DNA of 30,898 nt from a virus, in IMG/VR virus record IMGVR_UViG_3300009604_000042, positions 1 to 30,898 of that record. The stretch is one strand, 5' to 3'. The position numbers and the translations under genes were made by a program. Of this stretch, positions 1 through 7,042 are shown piece after piece. Within the stretch, counting starts at the first letter, position 1. Every line of letters begins with the position of its first letter. Below the pieces are notes generated by a model. The model saw only the letters and a list, made by a program, of their open reading frames with translations, made no database searches and was not told the origin of the DNA.

Positions 1-35
1 AAGGGAGCCTCCTGAGATTTTCGGGGTCTGTTTTT

Positions 36-53
36 ACCCTATGAAAACAGGGG
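36..53 (-). repeat. Dispersed CCCYTGTTTT-NATRGGG element, copy A
   Basis: On the minus strand this reads CCCCTGTTTTCATAGGGT, an imperfect palindrome with CCC and GGG arms around a T-rich core. A very similar element lies at 16077-16093 (minus strand: CCCTTGTTTTATAGGG), and a related plus-strand version at 23059-23075 (CCCCTGTTTTATGGAGG). Both minus-strand copies sit in intergenic DNA next to a run of T on the plus strand. Operator, promoter part or other signal is inference; the similarity between copies is seen directly. Confidence 0.5.
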
Positions 54-70
54 TTCCAGAGCCTCTGGAA
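54..70. terminator. Perfect 7-bp hairpin, possible terminator
   Basis: TTCCAGA and TCTGGAA form a perfect 7-bp stem around a GCC loop. On the plus strand it is followed at once by TTATTT. On the minus strand it lies 42 nt beyond the stop of the metallophosphoesterase gene and is followed by CCCCTGTTTT. The stem is only moderately GC-rich and neither T tract is perfect, so it may instead be part of a regulatory site with the adjacent repeat. Confidence 0.35.
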
Positions 71-111
71 TTATTTCGAGATTCTGACCGGAATTATTCG
101 CGGTTTTCAGC

Positions 112-786
112 TCAGAGGCTCATCGGCTCGAAGATTCCGAGGCGACCGTCCAGGACGACGCCACAGCCGACGACGGGCTTCGCGGAGAACTTGAGACCGT
201 AATCCATCGCGGCGACGTCTCGATCAATGCCACAGCCGACCGACATCCCGAAGACCAGAGAATCCCCGTTCGCGAAATACTGGACACCGGCCTGGCTGTG
301 ATGGTGGCCCTGAACCCAGGACGAGAACGCCTCCTTCGCGTTCTTCAGGGCGGCGAGCTGGCCCCCTTTTCCCCTGTCCCCGTGAGCGTACTTGACGCCC
401 TCGATCTCGACGGTCGTGAACCTGGGACGCCAGTCCCAGCGGGGCGTTTCCCAGATTTGAGAATGGGATCGGATCATCTCCAGCGGGATCCCGACAGCCC
501 TGGCCTGACGGCGGGGGAGGGCGTCGTGGTTCCCGGTCATGACCGTCACGGTCGGGAAGGCTCGCCGGATCTGGGTCACCTGCTCGAGGGCGAGGCGATA
601 CTCATCACCAGGGGCTGGGGAGGCTGGGTTCTTCTCATGGAATGAGATCGCTGCGAAGTCGACGACGTCGCCGATGTGGATCGTCTGGGTCGTCTTGTAC
701 TTCTTCCGGACTCCCACCAGGAAGTCAACGTAGCCGGGGAGCATCGCCGGGGCGTGAGTGTCCCCGATCACCAGGATCTTCGCCAA
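112..786 (-). CDS. Calcineurin-type metallophosphoesterase
   Basis: This is the only minus-strand gene seen. Counting from the upstream ATG at 801, it has the metal-binding motifs of the family in order: GDTH (13-16), GDVVD (44-48), GNHD (90-93), HGD (140-142) and GHHH (165-168). Such enzymes hydrolyse phosphomono- or diesters with two metal ions; the substrate here is unknown. The ATG at 801 has no good ribosome site, but the bases of its first codons (GGAGGAG) form a strong one, 6 nt before a TTG at 786. I prefer the TTG start, which gives MAKILVIGDTH, a typical N-terminus for this fold. The gene is transcribed away from the head genes, so it is probably an independently expressed accessory gene. 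Confidence 0.9.
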   Translation of the reverse strand: MAKILVIGDTHAPAMLPGYVDFLVGVRKKYKTTQTIHIGDVVDFAAISFHEKNPASPAPGDEYRLALEQVTQIRRAFPTVTVMTGNHDALPRRQARAVGIPLEMIRSHSQIWETPRWDWRPRFTTVEIEGVKYAHGDRGKGGQLAALKNAKEAFSSWVQGHHHSQAGVQYFANGDSLVFGMSVGCGIDRDVAAMDYGLKFSAKPVVGCGVVLDGRLGIFEPMSL

Positions 787-849
787 GTCGGTCTCCTCCA
801 TGAAACTCGAGGCCCGATCATCTTACACTAGCGGCGAGGGGCTTCCCGA

Positions 850-876
850 GAATCTAATCACATCGTGAATAGATTC
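850..876. promoter_or_regulatory. Inverted repeat in the divergent intergenic region
   Basis: GAATCTA (850-856) and TAGATTC (870-876) are perfect 7-bp arms with 13 nt between them, about two helical turns centre to centre. The repeat lies between the diverging metallophosphoesterase and head genes. This spacing suits a dimeric regulator, but no protein can be assigned. I see no convincing -35/-10 pair on either strand in 802-925. Confidence 0.4.
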
Positions 877-925
877 CCCGTTTTCCGCTGTCCTCCCTGG
901 GGCGGGATGTCGATAATTCGAGGGC

Positions 926-1165
926 ATGGTTCAGAGCATAACTAACGCCGACGCTGTATCTGTTCCCCTCACTCACGCGGCCAGGATGGTCGCGCTGTTC
1001 GAGGCGGCTCTCAAGAATAACATCGGCGTCAACTCCGTCAGCGTGGACGGCTTCACGACCAGCTTCAATCGTCAACAAGCGATCTCAGAATTGAATTATT
1101 GGAAGAGACGAGTCGGAGCGGAGACTGGAAGTCGACCCCTGAAGATGAGGATCAAGCTGGACTGA
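926..1165 (+). CDS. gpW-like head-tail joining protein
   Basis: The product has 79 residues. Size, position just before the portal, and pattern fit the lambda gpW family: an N-terminal helix (HAARMVALFEAALKN), a central beta hairpin (VNSVSVDGFTTSF), then a helix (RQQAISELNYWKRRV) and a basic tail ending KMRIKLD. gpW closes the filled head and offers the tail docking site. In lambda-like genomes the terminase large subunit precedes W; here the gene upstream is the oppositely oriented phosphoesterase, so the terminase lies elsewhere. The stop overlaps the portal start (TGATG), which suggests translational coupling. The ribosome site before the ATG (GAGGG) is weak. Confidence 0.75.
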   Translation: MVQSITNADAVSVPLTHAARMVALFEAALKNNIGVNSVSVDGFTTSFNRQQAISELNYWKRRVGAETGSRPLKMRIKLD

Positions 1166-2601
1166 TGGCGACCAGGACGAAGAAGAGAACGACCAGGAAG
1201 AAGAAGGCGGCTCCTCGAAAAGAGCCGACCTCCCTAGCTTATGACTCATCCGAGTCGGACACGAAGCGGAGGAACCCCTCGACGCGGCTCAAGAGCGTCG
1301 ACCACATCCTCACACCGACGAAGCGGAAGCGGCTGGTCAGCTCGACCAGGGACATCGTCCAGAACTTCTCAATCGCACAATGGGCCGTCAAGCGGCACCT
1401 CGACTATAACTCCTCCTTCAGCTTCCAGCCGAGGACAGGAGACGACGAACTCGACCGCCAGCTTCATGATCTGATGCACTGGTACGAGCGACCGCTGAAC
1501 TGTGACGTCTCTGGGCGTCACTCATTCTGCCAGCTCATCCGGATGTGCGAGGAGCGGCGGGTCGTCGACGGGGATGTCTTCCTGGTCAAGATGTCCAGCG
1601 GTCACCTCCAGGCGATCGAGTCGGATCGCGTGAGAACTGACGCGATGGGAAACAGCTCGAGCGACGACGGCCTGATCCACGGCTGCAAGGTCAGCAAGGG
1701 AGGACGCCTCCAGTCGATCGCGATCCATAACCGCACAGCCTCCGGGGGGTACGAATTCGCCCGGACGGTCAGGGCCGGGAACGTCTATCAGCTCGGATAC
1801 TTCGACCGCTTCGACCAGATCCGGGGAGTCAGCCCGATGGCCTCGGCGATCAACGCCTTCCGGGACGTCTACGAGGGGGCGGAGTACGCCCTGGCGAAGA
1901 TGAAGGTCTCGCAGCTCTTCGGCCTCGCGTTCTATCGTGAGAATCCGGACGAGTTCGGGGTCACCGATGGCGGCGACGATGCCGGTTATGATGTCGACTT
2001 CGGGAAGGGGCCGGTTATGCTCGACCTGAGTCCCGGAGATCGTGCTGAGTTCCTCGAAAGTAAGTCTCCTCACCAGGAGTTTCAGTCGTTTATGGAGACG
2101 ATGATCGGGGTCGCCCTGAAGAGTCTTGGAATTCCATTCTCATTTTACAGTGAGAATTTTACAAACTTCTTCGGCGCCAAGAGCGCCGCGATTCATTACG
2201 AGAAGAGCTGTAAATCACGACGAGCGACCCTCCGGGAGCTGCTCGACAGGATCACCCTCTGGCGGCTGGGGCTGTTCATCCAGGACGGAGACCTCGTCCT
2301 CCCCGCTGGGATGCAGCTCTCCGGGGTTGAATGGGAGTGGGTTCACGACGGGACGCCCTGGTGGGATCCGTCCAAGGAGGTCAGAGGGGACGTTCTGGCG
2401 ATCGCCTCCGGTCTGAAGACCAGGAGCCAGGTGATCAAGGAGCGACATGGACGAGACTTCCGGGATGTCGTCGACCAGCTCGCCCGCGAGGAGCAGTACA
2501 TCAAGGACGCCGGGATCACCGTCGAAACAGACAAGCTCATCATCTCAGGAGATACAGATGACGAAGAAGACCAAGACGAACAGACGCCGGAACGTCCCTG
2601 A
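1165..2601 (+). CDS. Portal protein, lambda gpB type
   Basis: This protein forms the ring through which DNA enters and leaves the capsid. The first 21 residues are very basic (MATRTKKRTTRKKKAAPRKEP). The body fits lambda-type portals: VKRHLDYNSSFSF near residue 70, ERRVVDGDVFL, AIESDRVRTD, then IRGVSPMASAINAFRDVYEGAEYALAKMKVSQLFG, and a region (IPFSFYSENFTNFFGAKSAAIHYEKSCKSRR) where related portals have conserved residues before the C-terminal helices. The frame is open from 1099, but the ATG at 1165 overlaps the gpW-like stop and gives a sensible N-terminus; upstream residues come from the gpW gene read in another frame. Its 478 residues are in the usual portal size range. Its end overlaps the next gene by 44 bp. 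Confidence 0.93.
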   Translation: MATRTKKRTTRKKKAAPRKEPTSLAYDSSESDTKRRNPSTRLKSVDHILTPTKRKRLVSSTRDIVQNFSIAQWAVKRHLDYNSSFSFQPRTGDDELDRQLHDLMHWYERPLNCDVSGRHSFCQLIRMCEERRVVDGDVFLVKMSSGHLQAIESDRVRTDAMGNSSSDDGLIHGCKVSKGGRLQSIAIHNRTASGGYEFARTVRAGNVYQLGYFDRFDQIRGVSPMASAINAFRDVYEGAEYALAKMKVSQLFGLAFYRENPDEFGVTDGGDDAGYDVDFGKGPVMLDLSPGDRAEFLESKSPHQEFQSFMETMIGVALKSLGIPFSFYSENFTNFFGAKSAAIHYEKSCKSRRATLRELLDRITLWRLGLFIQDGDLVLPAGMQLSGVEWEWVHDGTPWWDPSKEVRGDVLAIASGLKTRSQVIKERHGRDFRDVVDQLAREEQYIKDAGITVETDKLIISGDTDDEEDQDEQTPERP

Positions 2602-3667
2602 GGCAGCTCTCACGCTCAAGGCGGGGGAGTTCGGATTCAGTCACGACGACGCCCAGGGCCGCGTGAAGCTGCTCGCTCGCTCGAGCCAGCCGATCGATCA
2701 TTGGTTCTGGGGGCGGATCGTCCACGACATGTCGGGCGTCCAGCACAAGGAGCGGATCGTCCTGGATTACAATCACGATCCTGACCAGGTGATCGGCTAC
2801 CTGGACGGCTTCGAGGTGACCGATGAGGGACTCCAGGCGACGGGTCAGCTCGTCAGCTTCACAGACGACGACAGGGCGGCAGAGATCCAGCACAAGGGGA
2901 GCCTCGGCGTCCCTTACGAGGCTTCGATCAATTTCGGAGGCTCTGGCCTCAAGCTGGAGGAGGTCTCCGAAGGCGAGAGCGTCCCGGTCAACGGCTACGA
3001 GTTCGACGGCCCTGGTGTCGTTGTTCGCACCTGGCCTTTTCGCGGATGCGCTGTCTGCCCTTACGGGGCTGACGAGAATACAGAATCGACGGTATTTAAG
3101 GACGGCCCTCTAGTGGCCGTCGACATCTTAACAGGAGAGGAAGACATGATCGAAGAAGCAAAAACGGAAGACGATCAGGTCGAGGAGGCTGTCATCGAGG
3201 AATCGACTGACGAGGCCGAGCCGACTGTCGAGGAGGTCGTGACCGAGGCGATCGAGGGAACCGACGAAGAGGAAGCCCTGGAGACAGCCGAGGAAGAGAC
3301 CGCCGAAGAGGAACTGGCTGTCGTCGAGATGGCTCAGGAGGATCCCCGGAGCGAATGCGGTCGCTTCATTCAGTCCTTCGGAGCTGATGGCGGCAAATGG
3401 TTTGCCGAGGGTCTGAGCTTCGCGGAAGCCCAGGATCGGCACATGGTCGGAGTTATCGAAGAGCGTGACGCTCTCCGCGAGGAGAACGAGACGCTCCGGA
3501 CTCAGCTCGCGGCTGTCAGTCGCGGCGAGGCCGAGGCTCTGGACTTCTCAGTCGCCCCTGGTGATGAGAATTCGGAGCGGATGGCGAAGATCAACGGTTA
3601 CAAGGATCAGCTCGGGAGTCTCGGCGCGGCAGCTTTTGCGGCCCGCTTCGACAACTCAAAAGAATAA
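2558..3667 (+). CDS. Prohead maturation protease with C-terminal scaffold region
   Basis: The N-terminal ~190 residues look like a caudoviral prohead serine protease: LDYNHDPDQVIGYLDGFEV contains the likely catalytic His, and GSLGVPYEASINFGG the likely Ser. A long acidic stretch follows, rich in E, D, V and A, then a coiled-coil-like segment (EERDALREENETLRTQLAAVS) and a short C-terminal domain, as expected for a scaffold. So protease and scaffold appear fused. I chose the ATG at 2558 because AGGAGA lies just upstream and the sequence MTKKTKTNRRRN is a natural start; the frame is open further upstream inside the portal gene. The main capsid gene follows directly. See the separate entry for the internal start. 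Confidence 0.87.
   Translation: MTKKTKTNRRRNVPEAALTLKAGEFGFSHDDAQGRVKLLARSSQPIDHWFWGRIVHDMSGVQHKERIVLDYNHDPDQVIGYLDGFEVTDEGLQATGQLVSFTDDDRAAEIQHKGSLGVPYEASINFGGSGLKLEEVSEGESVPVNGYEFDGPGVVVRTWPFRGCAVCPYGADENTESTVFKDGPLVAVDILTGEEDMIEEAKTEDDQVEEAVIEESTDEAEPTVEEVVTEAIEGTDEEEALETAEEETAEEELAVVEMAQEDPRSECGRFIQSFGADGGKWFAEGLSFAEAQDRHMVGVIEERDALREENETLRTQLAAVSRGEAEALDFSVAPGDENSERMAKINGYKDQLGSLGAAAFAARFDNSKE
3146..3667 (+). CDS. Nested scaffold protein from an internal in-frame start
   Basis: An ATG at 3146 is preceded by GGAGAGGAAG with good spacing, inside the protease gene and in the same frame. Translation from it would give 173 residues beginning MIEEAKTEDD, that is, the acidic and coiled-coil scaffold region without the protease. 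This is the arrangement known for lambda C/Nu3, where the scaffold is made from an internal start of the protease gene. The ribosome site and the domain boundary are seen directly; that the short product is made is inference. Confidence 0.6.
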   Translation: MIEEAKTEDDQVEEAVIEESTDEAEPTVEEVVTEAIEGTDEEEALETAEEETAEEELAVVEMAQEDPRSECGRFIQSFGADGGKWFAEGLSFAEAQDRHMVGVIEERDALREENETLRTQLAAVSRGEAEALDFSVAPGDENSERMAKINGYKDQLGSLGAAAFAARFDNSKE

Positions 3668-3702
3668 CTACTCACTAACAAGAAGAACGGAAGGACTAGA
3701 CA

Positions 3703-4626
3703 ATGGCTGACAGCTTCATGACGACCGCAGAGGTCACTAAATTCAACGACTCCGATCTGGATGTCGGGATCATCAGCGACGTCCTCGACGACGCGCCGGT
3801 TCTGGCTCGTTTAGCCGCGCGATCGATCGCCGGTTATACCTACAAATACCTCAAGCGGACAGCAAATCCGACGACCGGCTTCCGGACTGAGAACGACGGG
3901 CGAGACCTGAACCTCGGGACTTACTCGACCGTGACGGTCACCCTGGCGATCCTCGACGCCTCCTTCGGCGTGGATGTCGCGGTCGCCCAGAGCGACGAGC
4001 GTGGATGGTCTGCGATGCTCGGCACCCAGGCTATCGATCACCTTCGATCGGCGATGGCAAAAGCCGAGGACGAGATCCTCAACGGTGACAACGCCAACGG
4101 CTTCGACGCGATGGCCGACCAGACGACCGGTCACATCGGCGGAGCGATGAACGTCAACGCGGCGGGAACGACAGCAGACACGGCCTCGAGTGTGTACCTG
4201 GTCAATACCGGGATCTCGGACGTTCATGTGGTCTGGGGTCAGAACGGCGTGATCGATGTCGGCGAGACAACGATCCAGAAGTTCGCCGGATCCTCGACTG
4301 GATCCTACCCGGCGTACTACACCCCGATAACCTCCTGGTGTGGTCTCCAGGTCGGCGGAGCTTATTCGCTCGGGCGGATCTGCAACATCACCGAGGACAG
4401 CGGAAAGGGACTATCTGACGCCCTGATCTCTCAGGCGATCAGCAAGTTCCCCGCAGGACGCGGGCCGAGCTTCATGGCGATGAACCGACGGAGCTTGCAA
4501 CAATTGCAGGCTTCCCGGACAGCAACGTCACCGAGTGGTGCCCCTGCTGCGTTCCCAGATTCGGCCTTCGGAATTCCGATTGTTGTCACGGACAGCCTAT
4601 CGGAAACTGAAGCTCTCTTGAGTTAG
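3703..4626 (+). CDS. Major capsid protein
   Basis: The 307-residue product follows the protease/scaffold gene and precedes the connector genes, the usual place of the capsid gene. The N-terminus (MADSFMTTAEVTKFNDSDLDVGIISDVLDDAPVLARLAA) and the segment YTYKYLKRTANPTTGFRTENDGRDL, followed by DVAVAQSDERGWSAMLGTQAIDHL and IPIVVTDSLSETE near the C-terminus, fit HK97-fold capsid proteins of the type with a short N-arm. No long N-terminal delta domain is present, consistent with a separately supplied scaffold. A purine-rich AGAAGAACGGAAGGA run lies in the 35-nt leader. The fold assignment rests on context and pattern, not on a search. Confidence 0.85.
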   Translation: MADSFMTTAEVTKFNDSDLDVGIISDVLDDAPVLARLAARSIAGYTYKYLKRTANPTTGFRTENDGRDLNLGTYSTVTVTLAILDASFGVDVAVAQSDERGWSAMLGTQAIDHLRSAMAKAEDEILNGDNANGFDAMADQTTGHIGGAMNVNAAGTTADTASSVYLVNTGISDVHVVWGQNGVIDVGETTIQKFAGSSTGSYPAYYTPITSWCGLQVGGAYSLGRICNITEDSGKGLSDALISQAISKFPAGRGPSFMAMNRRSLQQLQASRTATSPSGAPAAFPDSAFGIPIVVTDSLSETEALLS

Positions 4627-4634
4627 CGGAAGCG

Positions 4635-5012
4635 GTGACGACCTTGACTATTATCGCCGACATCCTAGTCCAATCGTTCCAGACGCTCGCTTCGACGGGC
4701 GGAGTGTCGATCCGTTATGTCCGAGGAGACGACGTTGTCGACCTGACAGCCGTCCCTGGCTCTACGGATTACGAGACGGAGACGAGCGGCGGGATCTTCG
4801 AGAGCCACACGGCGAGGGATTACCTCGTCTTGGCCGAGGATCTCAAGATCGGAGGCGAGAGAGTCAGGCCGAAAAGAGGCGACGAGATACGCGAGACTGT
4901 GGCAGGGGAGGAGGTCACCTTCCCTGTCATGGCTCTCGGCGGCTCGCGGCACTATTCCTTTTCGGATCCACACCGGCAGATCCTCAGAGTCCATACGAAG
5001 CAGGTGAATTGA
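4635..5012 (+). CDS. Probable head completion (head-tail connector) protein
   Basis: The 125-residue product lies between the capsid gene and the tail terminator, where lambda carries the gpFII-type connector. It is predicted to be beta-rich (VSIRYVRGDDVVDLTAV, TSGGIFESHTARDYLVLAEDL) and ends with YSFSDPHRQILRVHTKQVN, a tail I associate with small phage connector proteins. The start is a GTG at 4635, eight bases after the capsid stop, with a weak AGCGGAAGCG ribosome site. Its stop overlaps the next start (TGATG). Function is inferred mainly from gene order. Confidence 0.6.
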   Translation: MTTLTIIADILVQSFQTLASTGGVSIRYVRGDDVVDLTAVPGSTDYETETSGGIFESHTARDYLVLAEDLKIGGERVRPKRGDEIRETVAGEEVTFPVMALGGSRHYSFSDPHRQILRVHTKQVN

Positions 5013-5431
5013 TGAGCGTGATCGGCGACATCGCTGATGGTCTGGTCTCCGCCCTGAATGGGTTATCACTCAGCCAGTCCTTCACCGCGACCCGAGTCGC
5101 TCTCCCCCGCTTCGCTCTCGAGGATCTCGCCGGTCTGGATGTCACCGTCTGGGCCGCTGACGAGGAGATCAGCCTGGAGTCCCGCTCCAGGAATCAACAC
5201 GACTACACGATCATGATCGGGATCAGGAAGCCGGTCGACCCGGACTCGACGAGCGACCTGGACGGGATGCTCGACCTGGTCGAAGAGATGAAGGACGGCC
5301 TGGACTTTACAGGTCACAGCGGGGCGACATGGATCCGGACGGATCACTCGCCTCTTTTTGATCCAGACGTTTTACAGGAGCGGCGCGAGTTCCTCGCATC
5401 GCTCGAGGTCAATTTTAGAAAGGTGAGGTAG
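5012..5431 (+). CDS. Probable tail terminator / tail completion protein
   Basis: The 139-residue protein directly precedes the tail tube gene, the usual place of gpU-type tail terminators, which cap the tail and bind the head. The sequence shows an N-terminal helix (IGDIADGLVSALNGL), a central segment with YTIMIGIRKPVDPD, a helix (LDGMLDLVEEMKDGL) and a final strand (FLASLEVNFRKV), matching the layout of that fold. The ATG at 5012 overlaps the upstream stop and follows CAGGTGAA; a TTG one codon earlier is possible. The assignment rests on context and general pattern. Confidence 0.6.
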   Translation: MSVIGDIADGLVSALNGLSLSQSFTATRVALPRFALEDLAGLDVTVWAADEEISLESRSRNQHDYTIMIGIRKPVDPDSTSDLDGMLDLVEEMKDGLDFTGHSGATWIRTDHSPLFDPDVLQERREFLASLEVNFRKVR

Positions 5432-5435
5432 AGCA

Positions 5436-5876
5436 ATGGCTCTTGTATTAGGATTAGACGCGAAAGCATACAGAAACACGGGAACCTGGACTTCCGCCAC
5501 GTGGAGTCTCATCGACAACCTGAAGGACGTCACGATCAACCTGGAAGCCGGTGACGCGGATGTCACGACCAGGGGCGGCGGCGGCTTCCGCCAGTCGGTC
5601 GCGACGCTGAAGGACGGCTCTGTGGACTTTCAGATGGTCTGGGATACTGCTGACGCAGAATTCACGGCCCTGCAGACCGCATTTTTTGCGAATACGTCCG
5701 TCGAGATGGCCTTCATGGACGGCCTGATCGCGACGACGGGATCCCAGGGACTTCACGCTGACTTTTCTGTCACGAACTTCTCCAGGAGCGAAGCTCTCGA
5801 GGAGGCTCTGATGGTCGACATCTCGCTCAAGATCACCAAGTCCGCAAACACCCCGGAGTGGCTGACAGTTTCCTGA
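5436..5876 (+). CDS. Major tail (tube) protein
   Basis: The 146-residue product has features of siphophage tail tube proteins: an N-terminal MALVLGLDAKAYRNTGTW, a segment with LIDNLKDVTINLEAGDADVTTRGG, the pattern QSVATLKDGSVDFQMVWDTADAEFTALQTAF, and a final strand LMVDISLKITKS. It stacks as hexamer rings around the tape measure to form the tail shaft. It lies just before the tail assembly chaperone genes, as expected. AAGGTGAGG precedes the ATG. Its stop overlaps the next start (TGATG). Being short, it probably has no added Ig-like domain. Confidence 0.85.
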   Translation: MALVLGLDAKAYRNTGTWTSATWSLIDNLKDVTINLEAGDADVTTRGGGGFRQSVATLKDGSVDFQMVWDTADAEFTALQTAFFANTSVEMAFMDGLIATTGSQGLHADFSVTNFSRSEALEEALMVDISLKITKSANTPEWLTVS

Positions 5877-6364
5877 TGAAACAATTCACAGACAATAAAG
5901 AGAGGAGCTGGACGCTCTCCCTGAATATCGCAACAGCGAAGAAGGTCAAGGACGCGGTCAGCTTCGATCTACTGTCTGAGGATGTCGGCGAAATGGTCGG
6001 ACGCCTGGCGATCGATCCTGTCCTCCTCTGTGATGTGATCTTCGTCCTGGTCAGTGACCAGGCGGAGAGAAACAACATCACGGACGAGGACTTCGGTGAG
6101 TCGATGGCGGGCGAGGCGATCGGGTCGGCGACGGAAGCCCTCCTGGACGAGATCGTGGATTTTTTCCCGCCCCGGAAGCGGAAAGTCCTCCGGATGGCCC
6201 TGGACAAGATGGAGGAGGCGGAAGCTCTCCTGATGACCAGGGCGGAGGATCTGATCAGCAGCAAGACGGCGGAGGAGATAGTGGAGGAGGTGATCAACGC
6301 AGCAGAGGATGGAGGCTCGTCTGGGAGATCGCCGGATCTGTCGGAGTCGATCCCCTCCCCCTGA
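5876..6364 (+). CDS. Tail assembly chaperone, gpG-like
   Basis: This is the unshifted product of a two-frame tail chaperone gene lying between tail tube and tape measure genes. Its 162 residues start at an ATG overlapping the tube gene stop; the frame is open 18 bases earlier (GTG) but the overlap start is typical here. It is acidic and helical, with SLNIATAKKVKDAVSFDLL near the N-terminus and a long helical segment after PPRKRKVLRMALDKMEEAEALL. It probably coats the tape measure before tail assembly. The gene contains a TTTTTTC heptamer in the right frame for a -1 shift, and a typical gpT-type domain lies in the -1 frame. Confidence 0.8.
   Translation: MKQFTDNKERSWTLSLNIATAKKVKDAVSFDLLSEDVGEMVGRLAIDPVLLCDVIFVLVSDQAERNNITDEDFGESMAGEAIGSATEALLDEIVDFFPPRKRKVLRMALDKMEEAEALLMTRAEDLISSKTAEEIVEEVINAAEDGGSSGRSPDLSESIPSP
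6160..6166 (+). other. Candidate -1 ribosomal frameshift heptamer TTTTTTC
   Basis: The zero frame reads GAT TTT TTC, so the heptamer has the X XXY YYZ arrangement (T TTT TTC) needed for tandem slippage. After a -1 shift, translation continues with CCC at 6166 in a frame with no stop until 6928. This frame has no ATG, GTG or TTG before the gpT-like domain except a TTG at 6376 already inside it. A CCC just before the gpG stop (6359-6361) could also slip by -1, but the downstream domain seems to begin near 6310, upstream of that point. Confidence 0.55.
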
Positions 6365-6930
6365 CTCTCCGAGAGTTGTTCTGGATGATGAACGGTCATC
6401 AGATGGCTCTCTGGAATCACACCTCCGCCGTTATGAGCCTGATCGCGAACGTGAACCGGGGCAAAAATTCCAAGGTCTTCGCGCCGAGCGACTTCCATCC
6501 ATACAACCAGGAACAGAAGAAGAGTAAACCAGTTACAGACAAGAGAGCGGGCTTCGACTTACTGAAACAGCTCGCGGGAGGTGACCTTGGCGAAGTTCGG
6601 TATCAGCGTAAACAGCCGAGCGGGATCGTTCCTGGACTCGAAGAAGATCAAGAACAGGGTCAGCGGCGGCGTCCGGAAGAAGATGATGACCTTCGGCGGC
6701 TTCGTCCGGCGCGAGGCGAAGCAATCGATCCGGGTATCGAAGAAGAAGTTCAGCTCCCCAGGGGATCCACCGAAGGCGCGGTCGGCCTCGAGTCCGATCA
6801 GGAAGCTGATCTTCTTCGCTTACGATCCATTCAAGAAGGGGGTCGTGATCGGGCCGCTGATCTTCCGCCAGGCGAAGGAGAAGCTGACAGCCCCCCGCCT
6901 GGAGTATGGGGGGACTCATCGGATCGTTAG
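6166..6930 (+). CDS. gpT-like part of the frameshifted tail chaperone gpGT
   Basis: In the -1 frame, 6310-6500 reads GWRLVWEIAGSVGV, DPLPLTLRELFWMMNGHQMA, LWNHTSAVMSLIANVN, ending near VFAPSDFHPYN. This matches the common phage chaperone pattern LTLRELxWM...W.HTA..LxLIAN...F.P.DFHPY. The preceding stretch after the slip site is low complexity, rich in G, D and Q, and may act as a linker. If the shift occurs at TTTTTTC, the fusion would have about 351 residues. The frame continues unusually far, overlapping the next gene by about 340 bases; that last part (after about 6590) looks like antiphase reading of the gp10-like gene, so the C-terminus may be a lost-stop extension. Confidence 0.65.
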   Translation, partial: PAPEAESPPDGPGQDGGGGSSPDDQGGGSDQQQDGGGDSGGGDQRSRGWRLVWEIAGSVGVDPLPLTLRELFWMMNGHQMALWNHTSAVMSLIANVNRGKNSKVFAPSDFHPYNQEQKKSKPVTDKRAGFDLLKQLAGGDLGEVRYQRKQPSGIVPGLEEDQEQGQRRRPEEDDDLRRLRPARGEAIDPGIEEEVQLPRGSTEGAVGLESDQEADLLRLRSIQEGGRDRAADLPPGEGEADSPPPGVWGDSSDR

Positions 6931-7042
6931 TAAGCGGACAGGGAAGCGGCGCGTGGTCAGGTACAAGCCGAGGCCGTTCATGGTGCCAGCCTTCGAGCAG
7001 GTGATCATGAAACACAGGAATTTATTCAAGGGGATCCTCTGA
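6587..7042 (+). CDS. HK97 gp10-like minor tail / tail completion protein
   Basis: The basic protein of about 151 residues lies between the tail chaperones and the tape measure. The N-terminal segment (FGISVNSRAGSFLDSKKIKNRVSGGVRKKMMTFGGFVRREAKQSIR) and the C-terminal RPFMVPAFEQVIMKHRNLFKGIL fit the gp10/gpZ type of small tail proteins, which contain the motif RPFMxPA. A GTG at 6581 is possible, but GGGAGGTGA lies at ideal distance before a TTG at 6587, which I prefer. The order here (after the chaperones) differs from HK97, where this type comes before the tube gene. Its stop overlaps the tape measure start (TGATG). Confidence 0.7.
   Translation: MAKFGISVNSRAGSFLDSKKIKNRVSGGVRKKMMTFGGFVRREAKQSIRVSKKKFSSPGDPPKARSASSPIRKLIFFAYDPFKKGVVIGPLIFRQAKEKLTAPRLEYGGTHRIVSKRTGKRRVVRYKPRPFMVPAFEQVIMKHRNLFKGIL

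Noticed and set aside
6309-6527. Short frame beginning MEARLGDRR over the chaperone junction
   Set aside because: It lies in the third frame, has a random Arg/Ser/Pro-rich composition, and overlaps the recognisable gpT-like sequence.
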